Origin: Glycine soja
Taxonomy: Eukaryota; Streptophyta; Magnoliopsida; Fabales; Fabaceae
NCBI RefSeq assembly: GCF_004193775.1
Contig: NC_041019.1
Location: 15,719,020-15,783,019 of the forward strand
DNA length: 64,000 nucleotides
Reading direction: 5' to 3'
Shown here: in pieces, positions 11,330 through 21,798 of the stretch
How the letters are laid out: every line of letters starts with the position of its first letter
Numbering within the stretch: the first letter of the stretch is position 1
Notes under the pieces: model-generated
Told to the model about the DNA's origin: nothing
The model's database searches: none
Seen by the model: the letters and a program-made list of their open reading frames with translations, nothing else
Made by a program: the position numbers and the translations under genes

Positions 11330-12692
11330 GGACCTTAAGTCCTCTGAAGGCATAGATGTGGAGCCCTCTGAATGCGAGGATGTGCCGCCCTCTGAAGGCA
11401 AGGATGTTTAGTCCTTTAAAGGTGAGGGCGTGCAGCCTTTTGAAGCCAAGGACATGTAGTCCTCTAGAGGCGAGGACGTGCAGTCCTCTGAAGGCAAGGA
11501 CGTGCAATCCTTTGAAGGCGAGGACATGTAGCCATCTGAAGGCGAGGATGTGTAGTCCTTTCAAGGTGAAGATTTGTAGTTCTCTAAAGGTGAGGACATG
11601 AAGCCATCTGAAGGCGAGGACGTGTAGCCCATTGAAGGCGAGGGCATGTAGCCCTCTGAAGGCGAGGGCGTGTAGCCCTCTGAAGGCGAGGACATGCAGC
11701 CCCCTGAAGGTGAGGACGTATAGTCCTCTGAAGGTGAGGTCGTGTAACCCTCTGAAGGTGAGGATGTGTAGTCCTCTAAAGGCGAGGGCGAGCAACCCTC
11801 TGAAGCTGAGGGCGTATAGTCCTCTAAAGGCGAGGGCGTGTAGCCCTCTAAAGGCGAGGGCGAGGGCTTATAGTCCTCCGATGGCGAGGGCGTGCCGCCT
11901 TCTGATGGCGAGGATGTGTAATCCTCTGAAGATGGGGACATGTAGTCCTCTGAAGGCTTGGGCGTGCAACCCTCTGATGGCGAGGACATGTAGTCCTCTG
12001 AAGGCGAGGGCATGCAACCCTCTGAAGGCGAGGACGTGTAGTCCTCTGAAGGTGAGAGCGTGCAGCCCTCTCAAGGCAAGGACGTGTAGTCCTCTTAAGG
12101 CAAGGGCGTGCGGCCCTCTGAAAGCGAGGACGTGCGGCCCTCTGAAGGCGAGAATGTGGAGTCCTCTGAAGGTGAGGGCGCGTAGCCCTTTAAAGGTGAG
12201 GGCATGCAGCCCTCTATAGGCGAGGATGCGTAGCCCTTTAAAGGTGAGGGCGTGCAACCCCTTATGGTGAGGACGTGTAGTCCTCTGACGGTGAGGGCGC
12301 GGAGCCCTCTGAAGGTGAGGGCGTGCAGCCCTCTAAAGGTGAGGACGTGCAGCCCTCTGAAGGTGAAGGCGTGTAGCCCTCTGATGTCAAGGACATGTAG
12401 TCCTCTGAAGGCGACGACGTGTTGTCCTCTGAAGGAGAGGGCATGTTGCCCTCTAAAGGCGAGGACGTGTAGTCCTCTGAATGTAAAGACGTGTAGTCCT
12501 CTGAAGGTGAGGATGTGTAGTCCTCAAGGCGAGGACATGTAGTCCTCTGAAGGTGAGGGCGTGTAGCCCTCTGAAGGTAAGGATGTGTAGTCCTCAAGGC
12601 GAGGACGTGTAGTCCTGTGAAGTTGAGGGCGTCTAGCCCTCTGAAGGCGAGGGTGTGTAGCCCTCTAAAGGTGAGGACTTGTAGTCCTCAAG
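11330..12692. repeat. 24-bp minisatellite, about 56 units
   Basis: The repeating unit is CCCTCTGAAGGCGAGGGCGTGTAG with substitutions, tandem over about 1.36 kb. Because 24 is a multiple of 3 and some phases lack stops, it produces long open frames of 8-residue repeats on both strands (SPLKARTC on plus; LTFRGLHV and SPSEDYMS on minus). A few units near 12520-12700 are shortened. These frames begin and end with the repeat and have no flanking coding context, so I treat them as by-products. Confidence 0.9.
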
Positions 12693-13975
12693 GGTCCACC
12701 CTAATGAGAAAGCAAGAGATTGACTCATTGAGAGGGCCAGTCATTCCAAATTCAAATAGATTGGACAGTAGATTTAGGAATTCTATGTAGTTAACATGAT
12801 TTTTAGGGATCCAGATGCATGCATCCTTTGTCTTGAAATGCGGTAAATGCAGACTTCGTATGCAACAATGCAATGTAATGGAAAGTTGTACAATGTTCAT
12901 GACATTCTTTCCCTATTTTGTGATTTTGATTTTGATTTGATTTTTTTGGAAAACACAGATTGAATGTCCTTTTGAAAGAGGTGATAATTCATGCAACCTC
13001 ATCCTATCTTTTGCAAATCTCTCCGGGAACTCCATCAGAGTGTATGTTCTGTTTGATTTAAACACTTGACCATTTTGGAGTGACGACAATGGAGTCATTT
13101 GACGTTTAATCAATCCATTGAAAACCCAGGGTTTGTCCCCCTCTTTTCATTTAAAAACATTGACGGGTGAGAACTTTTGATCTTCCCTTAGGTTCGCTCG
13201 AGGCTTATGCACGATGCCCCTCATTGCCCTAGTGTAGGGCTTTGAGGTATCAATTGTTATCTTTCGTCATGACCTTGTAGCTGGGAACCTATTGGGTGAG
13301 AACTTCTAATCTGCCCCTAGGTTCGCTTGAGGTTTATGCATGGTGCCTTTCATTGCCCTAGTGTAGGGCTCTGAGGTATCCATCGTTGTTTTGTTTTCAC
13401 AACCTTGTAGCAAGGAAGAATGAAAGAGGTGATTGATTCTCGCAAAAAGAATTTTTCAAGGACGAGAAATAGTTGAAGGATTTTTCAGTCGACGGATGAA
13501 GTCAAATGACTCCTATTCTTGATAACTCACTTCTCTCTAAAAAAGACAAACTTTCCGGAATGATAAAATGAGGTCACATGAACGTCTATATTTTACTTGA
13601 AAACATAGTCAATCAAATGCTTTTTTCCTTTTCTTTTTGAACTTTTCTGCTTTACTCGTTGTTTACGGCATCCTCACCAAATGTGTAGCACGAGTAATTT
13701 TTGTTTCTGATTGAACGGTCTTGGAAGTCCAAACTCAGGAGCGCAAGTCGCTTAAGCAATCAAACCAATGGCTTACACCCACATTCCAATGGAAGCAAAG
13801 TTGTAATTACGAGAGGATGAGGGACAGAGATGTCAAATTTATCCATTTTATTTAGCATTGTAACTGTGGTTTACAATAATGACATAAACTTGAAAATCCT
13901 GATGAGTCATTAGAGACATCTAACAACAGCTCTCAAAATTTTCCCATGTGTGGTGTTGCTTGCCAATGTTAGGAT
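12693..13975. other. Non-coding internal region with a 130-bp direct duplication
   Basis: No gene is seen. Two copies of about 130 bp lie at roughly 13163-13290 and 13296-13420. They share GGGTGAGAACTT, TTCGCTCGAGG (or TTCGCTTGAGG) and CATTGCCCTAGTGTAGGGCT. This stretch occupies the place where pol would be expected after gag in an autonomous element, and no RT or integrase motif is visible in it on either strand. Confidence 0.65.
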
Positions 13976-15698
13976 TCACAAGCGATTCTCCTCAAATTTC
14001 AGCCAACCCGCATCAATTAGACTTTCCACCTTACGCTTCAAGGTCATACAGTGCTCAATGGAATGTCTCGGAACTCCTCCATGATATGCGCATGTTGCGT
14101 TCGAGTCGTATCCTCAGAAAAATGGAGGTTGAGGAAACCTAACAGGGGTTATGGCTACCATTGCATTATCAAGTAGATAAGGGAGCAAGTTAGCATAGGA
14201 CACCAGAATTGGGGTGAATTCTACAGGCTTTTTGCTGCAAAATTCCTTCCTTGGTTGGTGTTTTGGTTCGTGCTAAGGGTGGTGTTTAGCATTGGTTGTG
14301 TGGTAGGTGGGTTTTGTGATTGATTTAGGGATGGCCTTTGTGGATAACTGGGTGGTGGGTAAGGAGAAGGGTTGTTATTGGCTGAGTGATGATGTTGTTA
14401 AGCTGGTGGGGGATTTTCCATGTAGGAACGGCAGTCGTAGCATGGGTTTCTCCTTCATTCTTGCCCTCTTCATTTGCCCCAGTTTTCTCATTTGTCCAAG
14501 CATGATGATTAAATTTGCCTCTTTTCAGACCCACTTCGATCCTTTCATCGGCGAAAACTAAATCAGCAAAGCTTGAAGGTGTGTAGCCCACCATCTTTTC
14601 ATAGTAGAATACTGGTAATGTGTCTACCATCACGATTATCATCTCCCTTTCCATCATTGGGGGTGCCACTTGGGCTGCCAAATCCATCCACTTTTGGGTG
14701 TACTATTTGAAGGATTCATGCTCTTTTTTGCACATGTTCTATAGTTGCATCTTATCCAGAGCCATATCAGAATTGCACTAATACTACCTAACGAAGGCAA
14801 CCATTAGGTCCTTTCAAGAATAGGCTCGGGAAGGTTCCAAGTTAGTATACCAGGTGGCAGCTGCCCCAGTAAGACTTTCATGGAAGAAATGTATCAACAG
14901 TTTCTCATCTTTTGCGTATGCCCCATCTTCTGACAATACATCTTTTAGATGGTTCTTGGGGCAAGTAGTCTCCTTGTACTTTTCAAAGTCCGACACCTTG
15001 AACTTGGGAGGGGTGACGACATTGGGTACCAGGAACAACTTTTCTAGGTTAGCAAAGGCATAACCTCCGCTTCCTTCAACGACCTTTAGCCTTTCCTCTA
15101 TATGATCCAACTTTCCCATTTCTGCCATGTGGAATGCAAGGGGTGTGGTTGTGGGTGATACTGAGGGCTCTCCAAAGTGTTTTGCAGGGGTATACCACCA
15201 ACTTCTTGCCCTTCAGTGGCATATCCGAGGCAAGGCTCGAAGTCGGCTAGATTGCGGTAGGGAATTTCATGTGTCTCCCCCATGGTTTGAGAGACATGTG
15301 CATGATCAGTTTGAGGTTGTCGACTTTCAATGAGTATGAGAGGAGAGTTATTGACATCCTCACTGGGAGTGTATGCCACATTGGGTGGTGTATAGTTGGG
15401 AGGCAAGTCATATGGTGGGAAGGCATGCTTGTTTTTGCACTAAAAGAGGACCCCCCGTACTTCCCAACTCTTTGCCTTCCAGACCTACCATATCTGAGGT
15501 TGGATGATTTATTTGGTTGAGGCCCTATGGGGGGGTCAGGTCCACCTCAGCAATTGTGCTGGTAGCGGCTATTGCAACCGCATTGACCTCCATTATCTCC
15601 TTTATGTTCATCATGGCCTCCATCATTGTGGCCATTTGCTCTTTCAAAGCCTCCGTGTCGGCCTTCACCTGCTCCTGCACCTCCTCTATTTCACCCAT
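13976..15698 (-). pseudogene. Decayed gag of the Ogre/Tat-like element
   Basis: The likely start is the ATG at 15698 (MGEIEEVQEQVKADTEALKE), a coiled-coil-like N-terminus. It is followed by a Pro/Tyr-rich linker (PPNYTPPNVAYTP, 15098-15406). Next comes the capsid-like core at 14814-15128 (VVTPPKFKVSDFEKYKETTC and HFFHESLTGAAATWYTNLEP), matching the gypsy Retrotrans_gag pattern. Then come VDTLPVFYYEKMVGYTPSSF (14325-14687) and a C-terminal CAYHGGVPRHSIEHC knuckle-like motif near 14050-14090, with the stop at 13976. Gag would form the particle that packages element RNA. At least four frame breaks separate the pieces. No protease or RT follows. Confidence 0.82.
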
Positions 15699-17346
15699 TA
15701 CTCTAGCTCTAGCACAGATTCGGTAAGGGCGCCATATAGCGTGTTCTTTCCTTTTGATAACAATGATTAAGTTTGTTTTTTTTTCAAGGAAAGAATACAA
15801 TGAGCAATGCAACCAATGAAAAGCATGGATGTATGCGAATGATGCACAGTTGAAGTATTGCAAATTTTTATGCAGGACATGGGGTTGAATCAATTTAGAT
15901 TTTCAACATGGTCCATGACATCTTTGTCAAGGTGAAACTGGAAGTAACAAGGACATCAACAGTCCTAAATGTGTTTGGCAGTAGACGAAGCAACGATGTA
16001 ACTCGATCCATCTTTTGCCCCAATTTTTTGCATGATGGTTACTTCCATACTTCAACTTGACTTGATGAACCTTTTCATAAAAGAATGAGCTTAGTTCAAC
16101 TCTATAATCCAAGGAATGGCAATTCTGATCGCCAATACTTCGACAACATTCCATAGAGATGAAAGACTCGGGAATACGTATGCTATGCATGGAAAATGTA
16201 ATTATGAAATTGAGATGCCCGAAGAAACATCTTTTCTTAGTTAACCATGCATTAGGTACCATGTTCAATCATTTTGTTTTTAAGTGAAACGGGTTTATGA
16301 TCCCAACATGGTTGGCTCATGGTACCGAACATATGTAACTAAGAATGCAGCGTGAATTTTCATGCTTCCTTTTTTTGTTTTTGTTTTGCAGAGGAAAATG
16401 GAAGGATCATGCATGAGTAAACATGAAAACAAATGGTATGCAAAAAAAAACATGTTAGATGCAGATGCATGGTGATGAAACGACTTATGCAAGATGCAAT
16501 GCATGAATATGGTAAGTGACAAATGTAGGAACAATATGTCCATTACGATGCCATGAAGAGATGCTTATGCGATGCATGATATGAATGCATTTACAGACAC
16601 GAGAGCCTGGAAAATCATCTCTTCTTACTTGCACATTCGGGGGCGCAGTGCCCCATGTGTGCAGTTAAGAAGGTGATATGGACCTTTCGGCTTCCTGTGA
16701 CAAAAGACGAGACCAACATACAAAGCGTGCATGACGGCATGATGCAAACGCGCAAAAGCACAACACAGGGATGTACACAGTATGGAAATATCCACAAATA
16801 ATCATACATCAAAGGCGTACATGACATGTAGGTTATATGCATGGAAGTGTTTAAAAGGCACACAGCGTGTTCACTTTGCGCCCCTATTTTAGGGACCTAA
16901 ACGGGAGGAACTAAAAGGCTTTTAGTGATAATTCCTAAGGTGGTCATATCTCTCTTGATGGTTTCTAGAGGTATCATCCCCTTCGAAATACATATTGCGG
17001 TAGTAAGGACTACCAACAACAATATGTTATCAAAGAGAAAAACTCTAGATGAGGGTTCACTGTTATCAAGCAAGTCGGAGACCCCGCATGACCACAGATT
17101 CACCTCCACTCCTTATGTTCCCACAGACTCGGGTATAGGGCCCCTTTTCAACTCACTGTGTGTACAAATAGTGTTGGTGTTTGTGTGCATCAAATGAATA
17201 AATATCTATCTCATGCATACATTTCAAAAACACACTAAATGCATCAAAGAGTTATATACAAGAATGTAAGAGAAATAAAAGGAAACCGACAAAAGAGGAA
17301 GTCATCATATTGCACGAGATTAGAAGGCCTTACTCTCTAAAAACAA
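15699..17346. other. 5' untranslated leader of the Ogre-like element
   Basis: This stretch between the primer site and gag carries no recognisable coding sequence. Scattered ORFs below 115 residues show no family pattern. Tat-lineage elements are known for long leaders, sometimes with an ORF before gag; I see none intact here. Confidence 0.6.
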
Positions 17347-17364
17347 TCCCCAGTGGAGTCGCCA
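17347..17364 (-). promoter_or_regulatory. Primer binding site, tRNA-Arg type
   Basis: On the minus strand, two bases after the end of the 5' LTR, the sequence reads TGGCGACTCCACTGGGGA. It is close to the complement of the 3' end of plant tRNA-Arg (ACG), which ends CCCCAGCAGAGTCGCCA: 16 of 18 positions match from memory of that tRNA. Ogre/Tat elements are known to use tRNA-Arg. This fixes the element's orientation. Confidence 0.8.
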
Positions 17365-17841
17365 ACTGTCGCAACCTACCCTTCGGCGAGAGGGCGACGC
17401 GGGGCTCACGGGTGCGTCTTCCATGGGAGGAAAATGTGCGGAGTCGCCACCAACATTTATTCGAGGAAAATGTCGAAAAAACCGGAAAGGTGTGGTCTAC
17501 GAACTTCAATCGTGAAAGGTTTGGGAGTTGTTTTTACGCACGGGGAAGGTATTAGCACCCCACGCGTCCGTCACAAAGGACGGCAGCCTTTAATCAAGTG
17601 TGCAAATATGACTTCAAAATGTTTTATTTTCCCTTTTTATGTGTTTTTGTGTTTTTATGCTTTTTGTGTTTTTTTTGTATTTTTTATCTTTTTGTGGTCG
17701 ACAAGGGTGTTTCCCTTGCTCCTACGTATCCTCAATTGCGATGAGGAAATCATACCTACATAGTTCTTTCAAAACTGAACGTTGGTTAAATTGTTTTTAT
17801 CTTTTTACGCAAGATATATTTTGACCGAACAAAATTTGTTT

Positions 17842-18182
17842 AAGGCATTGGACCATTAAACGATCTTTTGATTTTGAAAGGAGAGAAACGTTAAGGCGTT
17901 GGACCATTAACGATCTCTTGGTTTTTGAAATTAGAGAAACGTTAAGACGTTGGACCATTAACGATCTCTTGGGGTGGTCGACAAAAGGAGAGAGACGTTA
18001 AGGCGTTGGACCATTAACGATCTCTTGGTTTGTGAAAGGAGAGAAATGTTAAGGCGTTGGACCATTAACGATCTCTTGTTTTTGAAAGGAGAGAAACGTT
18101 AAGGCATTGGACCATTAACGATCTCTTGTTTTTGAAAGGAGAGAAACATTAAGGCGTTGGACCATTAACGATCTCTTGGGAT
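17842..18182. repeat. About 50-bp tandem repeat inside LTR, seven units
   Basis: Same unit as at 5868-6165, starting near 17842, 17891, 17940, 17996, 18047, 18096 and 18145. There is one more unit than in the other LTR, indicating a unit gain or loss after insertion. Confidence 0.9.
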
Positions 18183-18990
18183 GGTCGACAAAAGCGGGGC
18201 TTTTGCTCCTATGTATTCTCAATTGTGATAAGGAAATCAGACCTACGTAGTTCTTGCAAAAGCGGTAAAGTTACATGTTGATTTTATGCTTTTGAACGGT
18301 CTATGTTAACCGATAAAAGCAAAGAGGACCGTTTAAGGCATTGGACCTTAAAACGGTTTTGAGTGACTTTTGCGGACGAAGCTTGATTTGTGAGTTGATT
18401 TTAGCCTTAGTTTCACTTTGGTTATTAGTCAATTCATTCAAGGAAACTTTCAAAGAAAAACGCCCGATTGATTTTTTTGATTATTTTATTCAAAGATATT
18501 TTGATTATTTTATTATTATTTTGCCTTTTTTTGGTTTAATCGTGGTTATAGCGTGAACGATCGGTTAGATTTTGTTTTAACAGTGATTAAACGAGATTAC
18601 AACACAAATGATCGGTTGAAATTCATTTTATCATTTATTAGGTGAGAAAACACCTTAAATAAACGGTAAAAAGCTCTTTAAAGCGGAAGAAAAGAAAACT
18701 GAAAGTAAGCGAAATTAAAGTGAAAGTACAAAAAACATGTAGGGACCACTAAGGCTGCATAGAATGAATTGAAAGATTTGATTTCGGGAACTTACCGGTT
18801 GAAGATTAAAGAACGACGAAGAACAAACGAAGAACAGTGAAGAACAATGAAGAATTTCCACAGAATCGCTTACGAAAGCGTTACGGAAGCACTTCGACTT
18901 GATTTTTCTTCACGAAAACGTGTTTTTTGCCCAAAATAGTCGAAATGCATAGCTTAGGGGTCATGAATATTTTTGAAACAGCCCCCTTCC

Positions 18991-19000
18991 CTATTTATAG
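18991..19000 (-). promoter_or_regulatory. TATA box of the Ogre-like 5' LTR
   Basis: Minus strand CTATAAATAG, an ideal plant TATA box, conserved at the equivalent place in the other LTR (6966-6975). It is about 630 bp from the start of U3. Transcription would run leftward into gag. Confidence 0.65.
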
Positions 19001-19628
19001 GGAAAAAGAGAGGTGCTTGCCGCCGAGAGGCTTCTTGAGAAAGATTTCTAAGCGCACCCCAATTACTAAGTTCACCCCCTCCTCGTACTTTACGGAAAAG
19101 TTACGGAAGCCTTATAGAAGTGTTTCGGATTTGATTTTTATCTTTTTTTATCTTCCCTTTCACCAATGTTAAGTGAAATATGCTTACCCAAGGTTTTTGA
19201 AAATTTTACGGAAGCATTACGGAAGCCACAGATGCTTTGGAAATCATTTTTCAACAACGTGGAGGAGCTTGCCGCCCAGTTGCTTCCTCCTTAAGCAACC
19301 CAATTTCCAAAATGATTTGGAAGGGCCTAGATTCGAATTGCTATTTACACCCCTATCTTGATAAGTTCACCCCCCATTTTTGTGTTTTTGGTCGTTTTCT
19401 TTCCAAAATCTCACGAAACTTTACGGATTCCACCGTGATGAGTGTTAAGCCTTCCGAAGCGATCAACAACGGTCCTCAGATGAAATTAGAGTGTAATAGT
19501 TTATTTACACACACCCCACTTTGCTAAATACACTCATGTTTTCGTGTTTTTGACCGGTTTCTTCTCGAAACATCTCGGAACTTTACGGATTCCCCAACGA
19601 TGGGTGTTAAACATTTTGAGGTATGACA

Positions 19629-20721
19629 ATAGCCTTTGGCCATGAGGCTTAGATTTAGGATTTCGTTTTCTGAATCACTTGATGAATCCATGTCATTATC
19701 TTCCTAAGTGATATATGTTTTCTTTCCTTTTTATCTTTGAATTTTTTTTGTCGGATTTTTCCATTCTTCTTTTAAAGATAAGACAATCAAATCTCAGGTG
19801 CCTAGGTTGATCGCATTCATAGAATTTTGGAACCGAGAAGGAATCTTCTCCTTTCTTCTTTGGATGGATTGAAGTTCAATCTCCTTCGATTTCCTTTGTT
19901 CCTCGGAAATTTATTGAATCTTTTTACAAAGAGACTGAAATCATCATCTTCTTCTAAATTATTTTTTTCATTCATGTCTTCTTTGTCACTTTCTTCATGA
20001 ATAGAAGATGATGCTTTGAGTGAAATTCATTTCTTCTTTTTTTTCATTCTCTTCATGTTGGTTGAGTCTCATAAGTTCTATTTCATGTTCTTGAAGTTTC
20101 CCAAAGAGAGTGGCAAGAGACATGTTGGTGAGATCTTTTGATCTCGTAATTGCAGTTACTTTTTGTTGCCATTGCCTGCTTAAACATCTCAACACTTTGT
20201 TAATGGGATCTTCATTAGGAAACATTTTTCCTAATGATGCAAGATGATTAACTATATGTGTAAATCTCTTTTGCATCTCTTGTATAATCTCATTTTGATT
20301 CATTCTAAAAAGTTCATACTCATGTGTAAGAGTGTTTATTCTAGATCTTTTAACATCAGTTGTGCTTTCATGTGTTACTTATAATGTATCCCATATTTCT
20401 TTTTGCATTTTTACAGTTTGAAACTCTAAAGTACTCATCAATGCCTAATGCAGAAGTGATTATATTCTTGGCTTTTTAGTTATATTGAACTCTTTTTCTT
20501 TCATCTTCATCCCATTGATCTCTAGGTTTTTCTATAGTTTTATTTCCTACTACCATTTTAGGAATGAAAGGACCAATTTCAATGGCTTCCCATATATTCA
20601 AATCTACGGCTTCTATAAAAATCTGCATATGGGTGTTCCAATAATGATAACCCTCACCATTAAAGATAAAAGACCTATTAATAGAGTTTCCCTCGGGAAA
20701 CAAAAAGTTAGATGAGACCAT
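19629..20721 (-). pseudogene. Copia gag N-terminal half
   Basis: Starts MVSSNFLFPEGNSINRSFIF at 20721, then GEGYHYWNTHMQIFIEAVDL and WEAIEIGPFIPKMVVGNKTI, the typical start of Sirevirus-type gag (DUF4219/UBN2 family). After breaks near 20470 it continues at 19995-20303 with MQKRFTHIVNHLASLGK and CLSRQWQQKVTAI. A degenerate zinc knuckle (CDQPRHLRFDC) lies near 19780-19830. The coding sense stops at the nested element and resumes at 5410. The start lies about 40 bp from the primer site, a normal short leader for copia. Confidence 0.85.
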
Positions 20722-20760
20722 AATTATTCTTGAAGTTTTTAAACTTTAAACAAGAATCCT

Positions 20761-20772
20761 GCTCTGATACCA
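20761..20772 (-). promoter_or_regulatory. Primer binding site, initiator tRNA-Met type
   Basis: Minus strand TGGTATCAGAGC, the standard copia primer site complementary to initiator tRNA-Met. It lies two bases inside the end of the LTR at 20775. It is not a tRNA gene. Confidence 0.9.
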
Positions 20773-21267
20773 CTTGTTGAATAAGTGGCCTCAATAACTT
20801 AAGAGGGGGGGGGGGGTAAATTAAGTCTTAAAAGTTTTCCGACTAACAAGTTTTAATCCCCTTTTAAATGATGTGATAGATTTAGAATGTAAAAGAAGAA
20901 GCAGCAATCAATTTAGCAATGTTCTTTAAATGTGCAAGACAAAGTAGATTGCAATAAAAATAAACTAGATAAGGGAAGAGAGAATTGCAAACTCGATTTA
21001 TACTGGTTCGACCACTTCCCATGCCTACGTCCAGTCCTGAAGTAACCCACTTGAGATTTTTCACTATCCTTGTAAATCCTTTACAATCTTTGGATACACC
21101 TTGGGATCCCTCACCCTTGTTTTCAAGTTTCTCACACGCCAAGAGGCAAACAATCTCTTGATTACAACTAAGTTTTATAAGATGAACAAAATGATTTCTC
21201 TTTTTTAGAGAGGTTTTGAAAGTTAAGTTCTCTGAGAATTCTCTTATTTTCGAAGTAAGGACACACA

Positions 21268-21276
21268 TATATATAG
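21268..21276 (-). promoter_or_regulatory. TATA box of the Sirevirus-like LTR
   Basis: Minus strand CTATATATA. The nearest palindrome pair (21349-21381) begins about 75 bp upstream in U3. It would drive leftward transcription of gag-pol. Confidence 0.55.
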
Positions 21277-21348
21277 GCCCATTGTGCATGTTTAAAACAA
21301 TTTGAAGAGATGTGTCTTTTCAAAAGATTTTCTGAAACTTTTTCACTG

Positions 21349-21584
21349 GTAATTGATTACATGACACTTGTAATCGATTACACAGTCATATCTTTGAAGG
21401 GTTGTGACTTTTCAATAGTTTTTTCTGAAATCTCTTCGCTGGTAATTGATTACATGACTCTTGTAATCGATTACACAGATCAAAATTCAAATAATTTTGT
21501 GTCGTTGGTTCATCAGTTCAAAATTTTCAATATGCCATTTTCACAATCTCTAGTAATCGATTACACGAACCTGATAATCGATTA
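21349..21584. repeat. Three pairs of GTAATCGATTAC-type palindromes in U3
   Basis: Copies start at 21349/21370, 21442/21463 and 21553/21573, giving spacings of 21, 21 and 20 bp. In the first two pairs the first member is GTAATTGATTAC and the second the exact palindrome. All lie upstream of the LTR TATA box. Confidence 0.85.
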
Positions 21585-21798
21585 CTAGTTCAAAAAGAGA
21601 TTTCTAAACTGATTTAACTTTAATAAAAGAATTTTGGCAGTAAAGATTTTGAGGCCAAACTATAGCAATCAAATTGAAATTCTTTTAACAAATTTACTAA
21701 GTCCTTATCTTAGATTTTCTTGACCTTGTTCTTTGACTTGATTCAATATGTGCTCATCAAGTAAACTTTTGGCATCATCAAAACTTGCATGATACACA

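Larger units (their letters stand above)
5411..19628 (-). mobile_element. Complete gag-only Ogre/Tat-like LTR retrotransposon nested in copia gag
   Basis: Two long similar LTRs (5411-7627 and 17367-19628) bound the element, and ATAGC occurs directly outside both (5406-5410 and 19629-19633). The LTR edges are TGTC/GACA; the left copy has TA instead of TG. The primer site at 17347-17364 and the gag coding direction both show transcription from right to left. The internal 9.7 kb holds a decayed gag (13976-15698), remnants of an accessory ORF (10550-11260), a 24-bp minisatellite and long non-coding repeats. There is no protease, RT, RNase H or integrase, so it would depend on a partner for movement. 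It resembles the class of soybean non-autonomous gypsy elements related to Ogre, but I cannot name the family with certainty. Confidence 0.88.
17367..19628 (-). repeat. 5' LTR of the nested Ogre-like element
   Basis: About 2262 bp, bounded by TGTC and GACA, with target duplication ATAGC on its outer side. In transcription order (right to left) it has about 630 bp of U3, a CTATAAATAG box at 18991-19000, and a long R-U5 of about 1.6 kb that contains the tandem repeats and two hairpin modules. It is similar to 5411-7627. Confidence 0.9.
1..21798 (-). mobile_element. Sirevirus-like Ty1/copia retrotransposon, interrupted by a nested element
   Basis: This element reads on the minus strand as 5' LTR (20775-21798), tRNA-Met primer site, gag (19629-20721, continued at 4701-5410), protease, integrase, RT and RNase H (down to 1705), then an accessory ORF (86-1174). 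The integrase-before-RT order is diagnostic of copia. The long gag with a CCHC knuckle and the extra ORF after pol suggest the Sirevirus/Maximus lineage, where a third 'env-like' region is known. The 5411-19628 segment is a later insertion. No 3' LTR is visible, so the element should continue left of the window. Every coding block carries stops or frameshifts, so this copy is dead. Lineage assignment is by recognition only. Confidence 0.85.
20775..21798 (-). repeat. 5' LTR of the Sirevirus-like element
   Basis: About 1024 bp, reading TGTGTATCATGC at 21798 and ending in CA at 20775 on the minus strand. It contains a TATA box at 21268-21276 and three palindrome pairs upstream of it. The right edge is placed by the TG/CA rule and by the resumption of LINE sequence after 21798. 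The expected partner target duplication (TTCAC) would be left of the window. Confidence 0.8.

Noticed and set aside
11319..12597. Long overlapping ORFs on both strands with 8-residue repeats
   Set aside because: They follow exactly the 24-bp minisatellite, exist in several frames at once and have no non-repetitive coding context.
11330..12692. Possible CRISPR array (regular short repeats)
   Set aside because: Repeats are directly tandem with no unique spacers, in plant DNA inside a retrotransposon.
20761..20772. tRNA-like match
   Set aside because: Only the 3' complementary segment is present, placed at an LTR edge, so it is a primer binding site and not a tRNA gene.
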